Assembly (NCBI GenBank): GCA_016215105.1
Contig: JACRLJ010000033.1
Coordinates: forward strand, 18,951 to 82,950
DNA: 64,000 nucleotides
Origin: Candidatus Hydrogenedentota bacterium
Lineage (GTDB): Bacteria; Hydrogenedentota; Hydrogenedentia; Hydrogenedentales; SLHB01
Direction of reading: 5' to 3'
The notes under the pieces are model-generated. The model did no database searches, was not told the origin of the DNA, and worked only from the letters and a program-made list of their open reading frames with translations. Shown piece by piece: positions 1 through 8,702 of this stretch. Every line of letters begins with the position of its first letter. Position 1 is the first letter of the stretch. Both the position numbers and the translations under genes were made by a program.

Positions 1-311
1 AATGATTGCTCCATGACTTGCCATGCTTGTCCATGGCGTCTCGTTGGCGTTTATTTGGAAGCAGGCTCGGCTTAGTTCCTGGCATCAGTTCGAACTTCGA
101 GCCGCATCCGCTGCACAGTCCATAGATGAAGGTTGGGTGCTCGAGGAATTCTCCGCAGGACGGACACGCCGGGAGATTGCGCTGGTACAACTTGGCGGGG
201 TTGTCGAAGGGATGACGGCAGAACGTGCATTGCTGCAACATCCCCGTCCGTTCCCAACACGTTGTCGGGCTTGGCGGACACTTTCTCCGTCTTTCTTCCG
301 AACAATGCCAT
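1..311 (-). pseudogene. Zinc-ribbon protein, frameshifted and cut by the window edge
   Basis: A start at 311 (MALFGRKTEKVSAKP) is preceded by a strong ribosome site, AAGGGAG, nine bases upstream (321-327). That frame loses sense after about 24 codons. A different frame opens at an ATG at 241 (MLQQCTFCRHPFDN) and runs off the left edge. It carries three CxxC pairs, at residues 5/8, 27/30 and 44/47 of that segment, as expected of a small double zinc ribbon. The frame change falls on a run of four G (plus-strand C at 242-245); removing one G joins the two parts. So this is either a frameshifted gene, a homopolymer error, or a short gene starting at 241. Function unknown; a nucleic-acid or protein-binding role is inference. 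Confidence 0.5.
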
Positions 312-471
312 CTATGATTTCTCCCTTGTGCGCGCGGACGAGATCATACTTCCCACCGAAGCGCCGAATCATTCCCGGCGCTTTGTCTCTCCGCCATTCG
401 CCGGCCAAGGATATCGCACGGTTCTTCAGCATGCGCAGTGCCGTTGATCAGCAGCAGCGGTCCTATTGTGC

Positions 472-1677
472 TCATGAGGCCGCAGCTTGGCCGGAATTGG
501 GCAGCTTGAGCGCCTTCGTTACGATCACTTGCACGGGGACGCTTTCCCCATAGGATTCGTCACCGGCCTTTATAGTGAACGTGATCTCGCCGTTCTTGAC
601 TCCTGGCGCCGCATTCTCGGCCACGCCGACAGACAGCGTTTGGCTATTGGGCTTGGCGCCAGGCTGCGCGGCGACTGTCAATGCGGCGTCCGTAACTCCT
701 AGACCGGCCAACTCGAATGGCCTGTCGGCCTCGATCGTTACAGTACCGGCGTTGACCTGGCCAGGCCGGGACGCCTGAAGGACCAAACGGGCGGTTGATA
801 GCTTGTAGAACGCGGTCACTTTTCCCGTAACGGGAACGAATAGGTCGCTGACAACCGGGCGTTTACAGGTATTCTTGATCTTGATCCCGGTTGACAGTTC
901 CCCGACCGCCGCATCCTTGGTTAAGGTCACCTTCACGTCGTATTCGACGCTGTCTGGTTTGGTCCATGCCGATTCAGGAACCTTCTCGAAGGTAACTTCG
1001 AGCTGTTTCTTGTCTTCCGGCCGGGAAGGCGTGACCTGTGTGATTTCGAATGGCGCTTCGCTTATTTGGCGAACACGCAAGGTCTTCGATACGGCCGTGC
1101 CCTTTGGAACATCGCCAAACGCCAGCGTATCCGGCTCGACGGAGAACTCCGGGTCCACCTTCGATACGACGTCCAGCAAGCTCAAGGGCTTAAGAGGATC
1201 GTTCGACCGGATCTTGAGTGTCTTATTCGACCCGAAACCCTCCGGAACCCGATCGGGGTGCAGGGAGACCTTTAGTATTCCCTGTCCGCCTGGCTTTATA
1301 ACCTGCTGCCCCTCGGCCATGACCCCCTCGGTGCAATGACAAGTAGTATCGATATCGGCGATAACCAGGTCACCGGAGCCGATATTGCGGACGGGAAAAT
1401 CCACGGTCGTCGTGTGCGAGTTCGGAACAAGACCCAAATCGAGCGTTGTCGTGCCGAGCTCGATCTTGGGAATGCCCTGCTGCGTATCCGCCGTCCCAGG
1501 AATAAAGCCTTCACCCTGGTCTTGTGACTGTGACGCCGCTTTCCGGGCTTGCTTGATAAAATCGTCAGAGGACTCATAGCGGACGTTCGATGGATTCTGG
1601 CGAAGGAGAAGGATTGCCGCAGCGGCAGCCAATGCCACGCACAGAGCGGTGATTACATAGGCGCGGGAAGATCGCAT
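472..1677 (-). CDS. DUF1573 domain exported protein
   Basis: 401 aa. A short basic start and a hydrophobic stretch at about residues 7-25 make a signal peptide or membrane anchor. Residues of about 75-180 hold a DUF1573-type immunoglobulin-like domain (LDLGLVPN, then TTCHCTEG with a CHC cysteine pair, then PGGQG and IRSNDP), followed by further beta-rich repeats to the C terminus. Such proteins are common on the surface or in the periplasm of PVC-group and Bacteroidota bacteria; the molecular role is unknown. The start codon lies three bases after the stop of the BadF-type kinase gene, so the two are probably co-transcribed. Confidence 0.8.
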   Translation of the reverse strand: MRSSRAYVITALCVALAAAAAILLLRQNPSNVRYESSDDFIKQARKAASQSQDQGEGFIPGTADTQQGIPKIELGTTTLDLGLVPNSHTTTVDFPVRNIGSGDLVIADIDTTCHCTEGVMAEGQQVIKPGGQGILKVSLHPDRVPEGFGSNKTLKIRSNDPLKPLSLLDVVSKVDPEFSVEPDTLAFGDVPKGTAVSKTLRVRQISEAPFEITQVTPSRPEDKKQLEVTFEKVPESAWTKPDSVEYDVKVTLTKDAAVGELSTGIKIKNTCKRPVVSDLFVPVTGKVTAFYKLSTARLVLQASRPGQVNAGTVTIEADRPFELAGLGVTDAALTVAAQPGAKPNSQTLSVGVAENAAPGVKNGEITFTIKAGDESYGESVPVQVIVTKALKLPNSGQAAAS

Positions 1678-1680
1678 GAA

Positions 1681-2691
1681 TTACTCCGACTTGAACTTGA
1701 CGCCGTAACGGGTTTCCGCATTGTCGAGATCATCCGAAAGACGCCGGTATGTGTTTTCATCCACCGTGAGGTCCATTTCCATACCCATGAGCAAAGCGCC
1801 GACTACGGGTTCAAACGACGGCATGACCGTTATAGCCAGTGGATACTCCCGGTGAATCACGGTACGCATTGCATCCGCCAGGACGGGGCTGGCGCCTTTG
1901 AAGACACTGCCCGCCATGACAACTTCAAACGCTTCGTGAGCCATATCCAATTTACGCGCGGCCGCATTTACCATGGCGCCGAGATACCGGCCGCCGCGTT
2001 CCAGGATATCACACGAAACCGGATCACCTTCAAACGCGGCGTCGGCCACAAGCTTGGCCATTGGCTGAAGCTCGGAGTAGTCCATCTGGCGCCGGTAGAG
2101 TTTGTGAAACAGCTCCTCCACGTCCCGGCACCCCGAGCGCTCGATGAACTTGCGCGTGAGCAGAGTTGGCGGAATGACTTCTTCGCGCGCCTGCCATACC
2201 GCGCGGAGGCCTTCTTCGCCGAGCCCGCCGCCGCTGCACTGGTCACCGAATTCACTGCCCAAACCGCCCACGCGAACTTCCTTGCCGCTCCGGTCGCGGC
2301 CGGCGCATACGCAGCCGGTTCCACAGGCAATCACGATTCCGTAGGGATTGCGCGTGCCGCCGCGCAATCCGGCCATGGAATCGTTACGGAACACACGCGG
2401 CGTCGAACCGAATAAGGGCGTGTACATTTCCCGTTCGAGCATCTCGTAGTCTTCGGGGAGGTCCGCTCCGGCTATGCCCATGCCTATCCCCGAAATATCA
2501 GACAAAGTTACGCCTGCGTCGTGGAGCGCGGTCTGAACGGCTTTGCGGTTTTCATCCGCCGCCGGCGCGACGCCTCGGACCTCATAATTTCCCGCGCCGG
2601 CCCGGCCAAAGCCTTTAATCGTTCCGTCTGCCGTTCCGACCAAGCAAAACGTTTTGGTGCCACCGGCGTCAAGACCCAAATAGTATTTCAT
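1681..2691 (-). CDS. BadF/BadG/BcrA-type ATPase, probable N-acetylglucosamine kinase
   Basis: 336 aa, the usual length for this family. The N terminus has the phosphate-1 motif of the ASKHA fold (LGLDAGGTKT), a second nucleotide loop lies at IVIACGTGCV, and the C-terminal adenosine region includes VVMAGSVFKG. Members phosphorylate N-acetylglucosamine or related amino sugars in the cytoplasm, which would fit the GH20 hexosaminidase encoded at 28.5 kb. The substrate is inferred from the family, not visible in the sequence. It is first in a two-gene run with the DUF1573 gene. Confidence 0.75.
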   Translation of the reverse strand: MKYYLGLDAGGTKTFCLVGTADGTIKGFGRAGAGNYEVRGVAPAADENRKAVQTALHDAGVTLSDISGIGMGIAGADLPEDYEMLEREMYTPLFGSTPRVFRNDSMAGLRGGTRNPYGIVIACGTGCVCAGRDRSGKEVRVGGLGSEFGDQCSGGGLGEEGLRAVWQAREEVIPPTLLTRKFIERSGCRDVEELFHKLYRRQMDYSELQPMAKLVADAAFEGDPVSCDILERGGRYLGAMVNAAARKLDMAHEAFEVVMAGSVFKGASPVLADAMRTVIHREYPLAITVMPSFEPVVGALLMGMEMDLTVDENTYRRLSDDLDNAETRYGVKFKSE

Positions 2692-2799
2692 TTCACTTCC
2701 TAGACCGGCAGGCTGGCGCGGTCACGCGCCGACCGCCATGTTGACAGGTTCCGGCGGATTGCCACGGAACCATCTGCTTCGTGTCTGCTACACAAACAA

Positions 2800-2828
2800 G
2801 CACGCGGGACAGATGCTGTCCCGCGTGC
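2800..2828 (-). terminator. Strong hairpin ending the pal-cpoB operon
   Basis: A perfect 13-bp stem (GCACGCGGGACAG with its complement) encloses a 3-base loop at 2813-2815. Read on the minus strand it lies 23 bases after the cpoB stop and is followed by TTGTTTGTGT, a weak T tract. It is most simply the terminator of the minus-strand pal-cpoB transcript. Confidence 0.75.
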
Positions 2829-2851
2829 CGAAAATAAATCACCATTACCGC

Positions 2852-3715
2852 TCAGTTGCCGCTTTGAAGCACTTTCAGCGCGGCGCGGCCACGTTCCGCT
2901 GCCGCTGAGGACGGGTAATTCTCGACCAGTTCCTTGAACAACTCGATCGCGCGCGCCTTCTGATTCAGATTCTTGTACGCGTTCGCTTCGTTGTAAAGGG
3001 CCACCGGGATGTTGTTCGTGCTGTTCGGATAGTTGGTGCGGAACTTCTTGTATTCCGCCGCCGCCTTCTCGTAGTCGGGAACTTTCGCATAGCAGAATGC
3101 GATGCGAATCTGCGCGCTCTCGCAGTTCTCACTGTCGGGATAGCGCTGCAGGAATTCCTGATACTGCCGAATAGCCTCGTCGAACTTGCCGGCCTCTTGA
3201 GTCTTCTTTGCCGCCTCAAAGTCCGCTTTCGCGTTGGATGCGGACTCTACCTTCGGAGGAGCCGGAGGCGGCGTTGCCTCAGAGGGTTCTACTTTTGCGG
3301 GCGGCGCCGGCGTCACCTTCGTATCATCGACCTTGAACTCTTCCGATGGCGGGGGTGTCGCCGTGGGCGCTAGAGCCGGAGAATCCGGCGCGGAGATGCC
3401 ACGCTCGCTGTACAACGCCTTCGCCAACTTGTCCAGTTTGGACTGAATTCGGTCGAGCCGTTTCTGGTTCTCTTCGGACATCGACTGGAGCTTCGCAATT
3501 TCCTTGTCGCTCGCGTCTACGCGGGCGCTCAGATCCGCTGCGCTCTCGTTCAGCTTCGTCACGGATGGACCCAGCGTTTCGTCCAGTTTCTTGACTATCC
3601 GATACGTCGAGTTCAGAGTGGCTTCCGTCTGGTCACGGCTTCCCGTGGTCGCGCATCCCGCCACGAGCGGGATGAACAGCGCCCAAGCGAGAGCCTTCCG
3701 CGCCATGCTGTTCAT
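2852..3715 (-). CDS. cpoB: CpoB/YbgF-type cell division coordinator
   Basis: 287 aa. A signal sequence ends in a lipobox-like VAGCATT, so the product may be a lipoprotein. Residues of about 35-95 are a coiled coil, the YbgF trimerisation region; a proline/alanine-rich linker follows to about 155; the C-terminal 120 residues are tetratricopeptide repeats (YQEFLQRYPDSENCESAQIR and similar units). CpoB works in the periplasm with Pal and the Tol system to couple outer-membrane constriction to peptidoglycan synthesis. It follows pal in the same direction, the usual order in tol-pal clusters, and ends at a hairpin terminator. Confidence 0.85.
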   Translation of the reverse strand: MNSMARKALAWALFIPLVAGCATTGSRDQTEATLNSTYRIVKKLDETLGPSVTKLNESAADLSARVDASDKEIAKLQSMSEENQKRLDRIQSKLDKLAKALYSERGISAPDSPALAPTATPPPSEEFKVDDTKVTPAPPAKVEPSEATPPPAPPKVESASNAKADFEAAKKTQEAGKFDEAIRQYQEFLQRYPDSENCESAQIRIAFCYAKVPDYEKAAAEYKKFRTNYPNSTNNIPVALYNEANAYKNLNQKARAIELFKELVENYPSSAAAERGRAALKVLQSGN

Positions 3716-3847
3716 GGGTCATTCCCTTACACGTTAAGCAACGTCAGCTTCAAGAGCGGCTTCGCCGCATTTGCATTGTTAACCGCGTACCTTCTTTGCC
3801 AACGACAGCCAAGTGATTTACAAGGATGAGGCCGGCAAAGCAGCGAA

Positions 3848-4378
3848 CTACATTGCCTTGTTGAATTCAGCGCGACGGTTCTTCGCCCAGGCAGCTTCGC
3901 CGTGACCGGGATCGGCAGGCTGTTCTTTGCCGTAGCTGATCGTCGCCAACTGCGCGCCCGGAATGCCCAACTGAATGAGGTAATCACGGACGGCCAACGC
4001 CCGGCGTTCACCCAGCGCCAGGTTGTACTGCTGCGTGCCGCGCTCATCGCAATGGCCAGCGATTTGAATCATCGTCTTCGGGTACTTCTTGATCATGTCG
4101 GCATTGCCCTTGAGGGCCTCGCGGGCGTCCGCGCGCAGACTCGAACTATCGAAGTCAAAATAGACAACCTTCAAGCCCGTGGCTTTATTGAAAAGTATGT
4201 CACCCGCGTCCGGCAGCTCGTTCGGATTGCCCTTGGCTGTATCCGTTGCTCCCTTGTTTCCGGCGCCCATGTCCGGATTGACTTGGACCTTCTTCTTGTG
4301 ACAACCGCCCGCCGACACCATCACCAACGCCAAACTCATGGCCAACAGGCAAAAACTTAGGTTCTTCTTCGTACTCAT
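3848..4378 (-). CDS. pal: Peptidoglycan-associated lipoprotein Pal
   Basis: 176 aa from the ATG at 4378, chosen over the in-frame TTG at 4390 because GGGAG lies at ribosome-site distance. The N terminus is a lipoprotein signal (SAGGC, cysteine followed by HKKK). Residues of about 60-176 form an OmpA C-terminal domain: VVYFDFDSSSL, the peptidoglycan-binding GHCDERGT and NLALGERRA, and a closing AKNRRAEF. Pal anchors the outer membrane to the cell wall. TolA, TolB, TolQ and TolR are not in this window. A sigma70-like promoter precedes it. Confidence 0.92.
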   Translation of the reverse strand: MSTKKNLSFCLLAMSLALVMVSAGGCHKKKVQVNPDMGAGNKGATDTAKGNPNELPDAGDILFNKATGLKVVYFDFDSSSLRADAREALKGNADMIKKYPKTMIQIAGHCDERGTQQYNLALGERRALAVRDYLIQLGIPGAQLATISYGKEQPADPGHGEAAWAKNRRAEFNKAM

Positions 4379-4439
4379 TGTTTCTCCCAACCTTTCCTTC
4401 CACGGTTAACACAGACCAGTAGCAGAGATAGTTCGTACC

Positions 4440-4468
4440 ACTATACCAAAGGTCATAAGACCAGTCAA
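4440..4468 (-). promoter_or_regulatory. Sigma70-type promoter of pal-cpoB
   Basis: On the minus strand TTGACT (4468-4463) and TATAGT (4445-4440) are separated by exactly 17 bases. This is a near-consensus housekeeping promoter about 60-90 bases before the pal start codon. No other open frame lies between it and pal. Confidence 0.7.
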
Positions 4469-4645
4469 ATCAACGCTGATAACTAGGGTATTAATTTCCG
4501 TAAAGTGCGAAAAGTTCCCACTCCGACCTAACACGTCCCCTGCGGACCGGAAACTCCGCGCCAAAGCGCGTCGGCAACCGTGTCGGCAATCGAGAAGTGG
4601 CGCGGCTTGCGCCGAGAGGGTACGTATCGTCAGTTTCGAAAAGAA

Positions 4646-4695
4646 TAATGGCGCGCTCGAAAGGATTTGAACCTTCGACACCTGGCTCCGGAGGC
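4646..4695. repeat. Attachment site, left copy (tRNA-Arg 3' fragment)
   Basis: Identical over 50 bp to 16661-16710. It contains the CCA end, the T arm and the anticodon arm of tRNA-Arg(CCG) read on the minus strand, but not the 5' half, so it cannot be a tRNA gene. It marks the chromosomal end of the element nearest pal. Confidence 0.92.
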
Positions 4696-4984
4696 ACCAT
4701 CGGGAACGCCGCCGAACGGCGTAACTCGTTGATTTCTAGTCTACTACACCATTGCAGAAAATGCAAGAATTTTCTTTTTTCTACCCTATTTAGCCCCGTT
4801 TCGGGTACTACCCGTTTCCATTATTGGCTAGCTATCACAGTACGGGTGGGATGTTATTGGGAATGAGTTCTCAATAAGAACCCCGCCCCCGCGCGTCAAG
4901 AAGCGCCACCCCAGACACCCGAGCAATGGGCCCGGGCTCTGGGGTGACTGGCCGCGACGTGGCGAAGCGCCGCAGCAAAGGGGC
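4696..4984. other. Left end of the element, no gene seen
   Basis: No convincing open frame lies between the left attachment repeat and the last tail-module gene. Two symmetric sites are visible. The first is a 13-base palindrome at 4802-4814 (CGGGTA, C, TACCCG), a possible arm-type site for the recombinase or a regulator. The second is a hairpin at 4907-4946 with 9-bp arms (CACCCCAGA and its complement), about 40 bases beyond the stop of the last gene; it could end the long minus-strand transcript, although no T run follows. Confidence 0.5.
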
Positions 4985-5389
4985 TTAGGTATGAACCATC
5001 GGTATCCCGGGATCGTCACCGTCGTGGCCGACGGGGCTCTCCTCGTGGCTCAGGGTGAACGGTCCACGGCGTATGAATGCCGCGATATCCTGTAGCAGCG
5101 CGCGGCCTGCAGCGCCGGCGAATTCCTCGAGAGCGTTCGGAAGGTCGCATTCGATATCGAATGCCGGGATATCGGGTAACGCGCGGTCCAGTGCGTCGGC
5201 AAGGGCCGCCCCGTCCGCCTCAGTGACCGTCTGGCCTTCCGCGGGGCTCAAGTAACCACCATCAGACTGGAACGGTACAGTGCCCGTAGGCTTCCAGCCG
5301 AAGGACATCCCTATCCGGCACACGCACAGCCAATGGTAGCCGTCGAGGTAGACCCCCGCGCCGTCGTGGCCTGTCAACGTCGTGCTCAT
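4985..5389 (-). CDS. Unknown protein at the end of the tail module
   Basis: 134 aa. The start at 5389 overlaps the tape-measure stop by ATGA, so translation is coupled; an in-frame upstream start lies inside the tape-measure gene and is less likely. The protein is acidic, with a tryptophan/glycine-rich first half (DGYHWLCVCRIGMSFGWKPTG) and an alanine-rich helix near residues 70-105. No family is recognised. Its place after the tape measure is where distal tail or baseplate genes usually lie, but that is position only. Confidence 0.7.
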   Translation of the reverse strand: MSTTLTGHDGAGVYLDGYHWLCVCRIGMSFGWKPTGTVPFQSDGGYLSPAEGQTVTEADGAALADALDRALPDIPAFDIECDLPNALEEFAGAAGRALLQDIAAFIRRGPFTLSHEESPVGHDGDDPGIPMVHT

Positions 5390-7611
5390 GTCGTGCTCAG
5401 ACGGAAACCACGTCCCTTGAGCGTGGACTGTATCTGTGTCTCCCACTCACGGGAAATGACTCGGGCCAGTTTGGCGATCTCCGCGGGGTTGCTCGCGTCC
5501 AACCGGGCCACGCTGACCGTGATCGGCGATGAAATGGATACGGTGGTATTTCCCGCCCCGCCGCCGGCGCCGCCCCTGGGCATCGTGACATCCGGAAGAA
5601 AGTTCGGCACGTTACTCAGCCGCAAATGGGACGTTTCCGCCGCCGTGGATATCTCGGTACCGACCGGCACGCGGAAGATTCCAGGGCCATTGGCGCCAAG
5701 GATACCCGCCTGACCGCCGGGCGTGATTCCGAGTTCGGGGCCTTCTTCGCCCGCCAGTATCGTGGCCATGCCGCCGCCTGCCATGCCGACAATGCCGCCT
5801 CGGGCTTTCGCGGAATCCACTACGATACCGCCCTCCGCCTTTGGCCGGACAAGGTCAAGGACGCCTCGGGCCTGCTCTCTCGCCCACGCGACGGCCTTCC
5901 CGATGTAGTCACAGATTGATTCCCACGTCCCAGTCCACATCTTCCACATCGAGTCGAGTACCCCTTTCATAGGCTGAAGCATGCTCCCGAATATAGACAT
6001 AAGTCCCGAACCACCGAAGATGCTCGTTCGCACATTGTCATTGATACTCGGGCTCTCGTGGTGGTCCAGACTGAGGCGGTCGAGGTAGAGCTGCATTTCT
6101 GAAGTCGTTTTCTCCGTCTTCACTAACGCCTGCTGCATTGTGGCGTCACGCTTCAACCATGCCGCGATCTCCGCGTCCAGTTGCTTGCGGATTTCCGTCT
6201 TCTGCGCTTCCGTGAGTTGCTTCATGTCTTTGATTTGTTCGCTGGTGTAGCCTTTAGACGCGAAGAACACCGCCTCTTTGGCGTTCAAATCCAACGCTGT
6301 GCGGGCCAGTTCGGAGTTGAATATCTGCTGTTTCGTGGCTTCGGCGCCGGTCAGTAGCCGGATGATCGAGGATGTCTCTTTCTCCTTCGCCTCGATCTTC
6401 AGTTGCGTCAAGTACTGCGCTTTCTGGGCGTCATCCATTTCCTTCATTTTAACTTCATCAATCACCAACCCCCTGGCGCGCAGCGTCTCGATGTATCGTT
6501 GCGTCATCGCGTCCACCTTGGCCTGGGATTCGGCCTGCTGGCGTTCGGCTTCTGTCACGCCCATGATCGCCTTACCGACACCCCAAATCAGCGGGGTGAG
6601 CGCCAACAGCGCAATCCCTGCAAGCCCTACCGGGCCGGTCAGTGCGCCGAACGCGATCCCCAAAGCGCCGATACCGCCGACACCAGTAAGCGCCGCGGCG
6701 GCGCTACCCAGCAGACCGAACGCCGTCACGATACCGGGAAGCGCGATAATTAGCGGGCCAAGCACAGTAGCGAGACCACCAATAACGCCGATGCTCACAA
6801 CTATGATCTTTGTGAGTTCGCTGTGGTTCTTTATCCAGTCAGTAGTACTTATGACCATGCCCTTGATCATGTCGAGCAGGCCCTTGAATCCGCCGCCACC
6901 TGTCAAGGCAGATCCGATTTCCTCCATCATGCTTCCAAACTCATTTTTGAGTTGCGTCCATTTCCCGGTAAGCGTACCAGCGGCGGCGGCGGCGGACCCG
7001 CCAAACTCCGTGGACAGTTCACTGAGAATTAGCTTCTGCGCCTGCATGGTCTGGCCTGACTTGACCAGTGTTTCGATTTGCGCCTTCTGCGATTCGGTGA
7101 ACGAGACGCCCACACGCTGAAGCGCGGACACGCCAGCAATTGGATCGTTGAGCGCCTTACCCAGCTGCATGGCGCTCGACTTCAAGTCCTGCCCCAGCGC
7201 CTGGGACATGTCGAGCATTGTCCGAGTGACCTCGGGGAATACGTCTTTGCCAATGTTCGTGAACGTGAGCAGCATAGATTGTCCGGCAGTGATCGCGTCA
7301 TCCTCGAAAGGCGTCATCCGACTGAGTTCGGTGGATAGCGCTTGGATTGATTCCGCCGTCATACCGGCGGCGCCTTTGGTGCTTTTCAGGACGGCTTCGA
7401 GTTGCGCCGATGCGGCTTCGCTGTCGGCGAATGCCCCGACCGCCAGCCCTAGCCCCCCTGTAATGGCCGCGCCAACGCCGGTAATCGCCGCGCCGATCGC
7501 GAGGGAGTGTTGCTTGACGGTACCCATGATCGAACCGACTTCACCCTCAGCTTTGGAGAGGCCCGTGGTGTCGCCTTTGATCGTTAGTATCGCATCGCCC
7601 AAGGAAATCAT
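5386..7611 (-). CDS. Phage tail tape measure protein
   Basis: 741 aa. The first 80 residues are helical and glycine/alanine-rich. Residues of about 80-250 match the tape-measure core (TKGAAGMTAESIQALSTELS, FEDDAITAGQSMLL, GKALNDPIAGVSALQRVGVS, GTLTGKWTQLKNEFGSMMEE). Residues of about 265-350 hold several hydrophobic segments, as in siphophage tape measures. A glycine-rich zone (GGIVGMAGGGMATILAGEEG) lies near the C terminus. By the usual rule of about 0.15 nm per residue it would set a tail near 110 nm. It lies 19 bases after the chaperone-like gene, the standard order, and overlaps the last gene by ATGA. Confidence 0.88.
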   Translation of the reverse strand: MISLGDAILTIKGDTTGLSKAEGEVGSIMGTVKQHSLAIGAAITGVGAAITGGLGLAVGAFADSEAASAQLEAVLKSTKGAAGMTAESIQALSTELSRMTPFEDDAITAGQSMLLTFTNIGKDVFPEVTRTMLDMSQALGQDLKSSAMQLGKALNDPIAGVSALQRVGVSFTESQKAQIETLVKSGQTMQAQKLILSELSTEFGGSAAAAAGTLTGKWTQLKNEFGSMMEEIGSALTGGGGFKGLLDMIKGMVISTTDWIKNHSELTKIIVVSIGVIGGLATVLGPLIIALPGIVTAFGLLGSAAAALTGVGGIGALGIAFGALTGPVGLAGIALLALTPLIWGVGKAIMGVTEAERQQAESQAKVDAMTQRYIETLRARGLVIDEVKMKEMDDAQKAQYLTQLKIEAKEKETSSIIRLLTGAEATKQQIFNSELARTALDLNAKEAVFFASKGYTSEQIKDMKQLTEAQKTEIRKQLDAEIAAWLKRDATMQQALVKTEKTTSEMQLYLDRLSLDHHESPSINDNVRTSIFGGSGLMSIFGSMLQPMKGVLDSMWKMWTGTWESICDYIGKAVAWAREQARGVLDLVRPKAEGGIVVDSAKARGGIVGMAGGGMATILAGEEGPELGITPGGQAGILGANGPGIFRVPVGTEISTAAETSHLRLSNVPNFLPDVTMPRGGAGGGAGNTTVSISSPITVSVARLDASNPAEIAKLARVISREWETQIQSTLKGRGFRLSTT

Positions 7612-7630
7612 GACTGCTACCTTTCGTGGT

Positions 7631-8059
7631 TTACACTCGCGCCAACGCGTTGCGTAGACGCTTCATCGGGTTTTCAAGTTCATAGACCGCCTCGAACGCG
7701 GTGACGATCTGTTGTGCCGTGCCGAGACTCACGACTTCCGCCGTTAATATCTGCGGAGAATGCTCCATCAGCGCATCCCGCACCACGAGCAGATCGTCCA
7801 CCGCACCGCCGCCGATCGCGTCCATCACCCCCTGGATAGCCGTGTCAATTCGCTGAATAATGTCCGGGCCCGGTGTGCTCATGACCTCTTGCAGTCCGTT
7901 TACCGGTAGGCCCTTCCGCGCCTGCGTGAACCATTGCACCTTGACGCGTTTGGTCCATTGCACACTGGCTTCGATGTTCAACGCCTTCACTGTCACCGTG
8001 GCCGGTCCGAATTTCAGATCGAGTGTGCCTTCTTCGTTTACCGCGTTCGTGTCGCTCAT
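7631..8059 (-). CDS. Probable tail assembly chaperone-like protein
   Basis: 142 aa, acidic. It lies directly before the tape measure, where siphophages carry their tail assembly chaperone. Residues of about 10-60 look beta-rich (TVTVKALNIEASVQWTKRVK) and the rest is helical. I see no second overlapping frame that would give the usual frameshifted G/GT pair. The assignment rests on position, size and acidity, not on a clear motif. Confidence 0.5.
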   Translation of the reverse strand: MSDTNAVNEEGTLDLKFGPATVTVKALNIEASVQWTKRVKVQWFTQARKGLPVNGLQEVMSTPGPDIIQRIDTAIQGVMDAIGGGAVDDLLVVRDALMEHSPQILTAEVVSLGTAQQIVTAFEAVYELENPMKRLRNALARV

Positions 8060-8080
8060 GATGTTTCTTCCTTCCGTTGT

Positions 8081-8527
8081 TTAGACTGAACCTTCCAAAT
8101 CACGCTTCAAATCGTTCACCGCTTTCTCAAACCCAGGAGCTATGTAGGGACGCGCATCCATTCGCTTCGTCCCAACCTCCAACCAGCCACCGTAGCCGGA
8201 CTGCGTGTAGACGCGGAACCCGATATTGTCGCCGTCCGGCATACCCTCGGACCCGCCCGCACTCGGCATGTCGCCTATGGTGTGTACCGCGCCTTTGCCT
8301 TCGGAAAAGTCGGCCGTGATGGATTTGCGGTTTGTGCCGCCACGGTAGCCGCGTGGCGCTTCCGTCTTGGTAACGGGCAACGGGTTTGCCTTTGCCCATC
8401 CGACCGGACTATTCGTCTTGGCTTCAGCTACCGTCTGATTGGCGCATTCGCGGACGTGGCCGGCAACGATCTTCTTGACCTCTTGTATCGCCGCGTGGAC
8501 CTTCTCGAAATCGAATTGCATGCCCAT
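8081..8527 (-). CDS. HK97 gp10-like tail/morphogenesis protein
   Basis: 148 aa from the ATG at 8527, preferred to an upstream TTG because AAAGG lies seven bases before it. The sequence runs from an N-terminal helix (VHAAIQEVKKIVAGHV) through a beta region with SPVG to the signature-like YGGWLEVGTKRMDARPYIAP and a final helix (FEKAVNDLKRDLE). This ending is typical of HK97 gp10-family proteins, which complete the tail at the head-tail interface. No head gene is visible nearby, which makes a connector protein here curious. Confidence 0.7.
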   Translation of the reverse strand: MGMQFDFEKVHAAIQEVKKIVAGHVRECANQTVAEAKTNSPVGWAKANPLPVTKTEAPRGYRGGTNRKSITADFSEGKGAVHTIGDMPSAGGSEGMPDGDNIGFRVYTQSGYGGWLEVGTKRMDARPYIAPGFEKAVNDLKRDLEGSV

Positions 8528-8542
8528 CGAATTGCCTTTCAA

Positions 8543-8588
8543 GCTACGGCAGCCACCCGTAGCATGTTCTACATGTGTTACGTGTCAA
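8543..8588 (-). promoter_or_regulatory. Possible promoter and hairpin before the tail genes
   Basis: The 175-base spacer between the small-gene run and the gp10-like gene holds TTGACA (8588-8583) with ATGCTA 17 bases further on, a good -35 but a poor -10. Next to it is a perfect 7-bp hairpin (8543-8549 with 8557-8563, 7-base loop) that would lie at the start of the transcript. It could be a separate tail-module promoter. Confidence 0.3.
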
Positions 8589-8702
8589 CTGTTTACGAAC
8601 CAAGCCCGCCATTCGTGGCGCCGGGTTCGGGTATCGGTACCTATTTCCGACACCCCGGCCCGCGCCGTAATGCACCAACACGGGCCAGGGCTTCCCGGCG
8701 CG

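Noticed and set aside
85-432. A 115-codon frame at the left edge
   Set aside because: It lacks a ribosome site and conflicts with the zinc-ribbon frames, which have one and show clear CxxC motifs.
4646-4695. A possible second tRNA-Arg gene
   Set aside because: Only the 3' half is present; the D arm and 5' acceptor strand are missing, so it is an attachment-site fragment.
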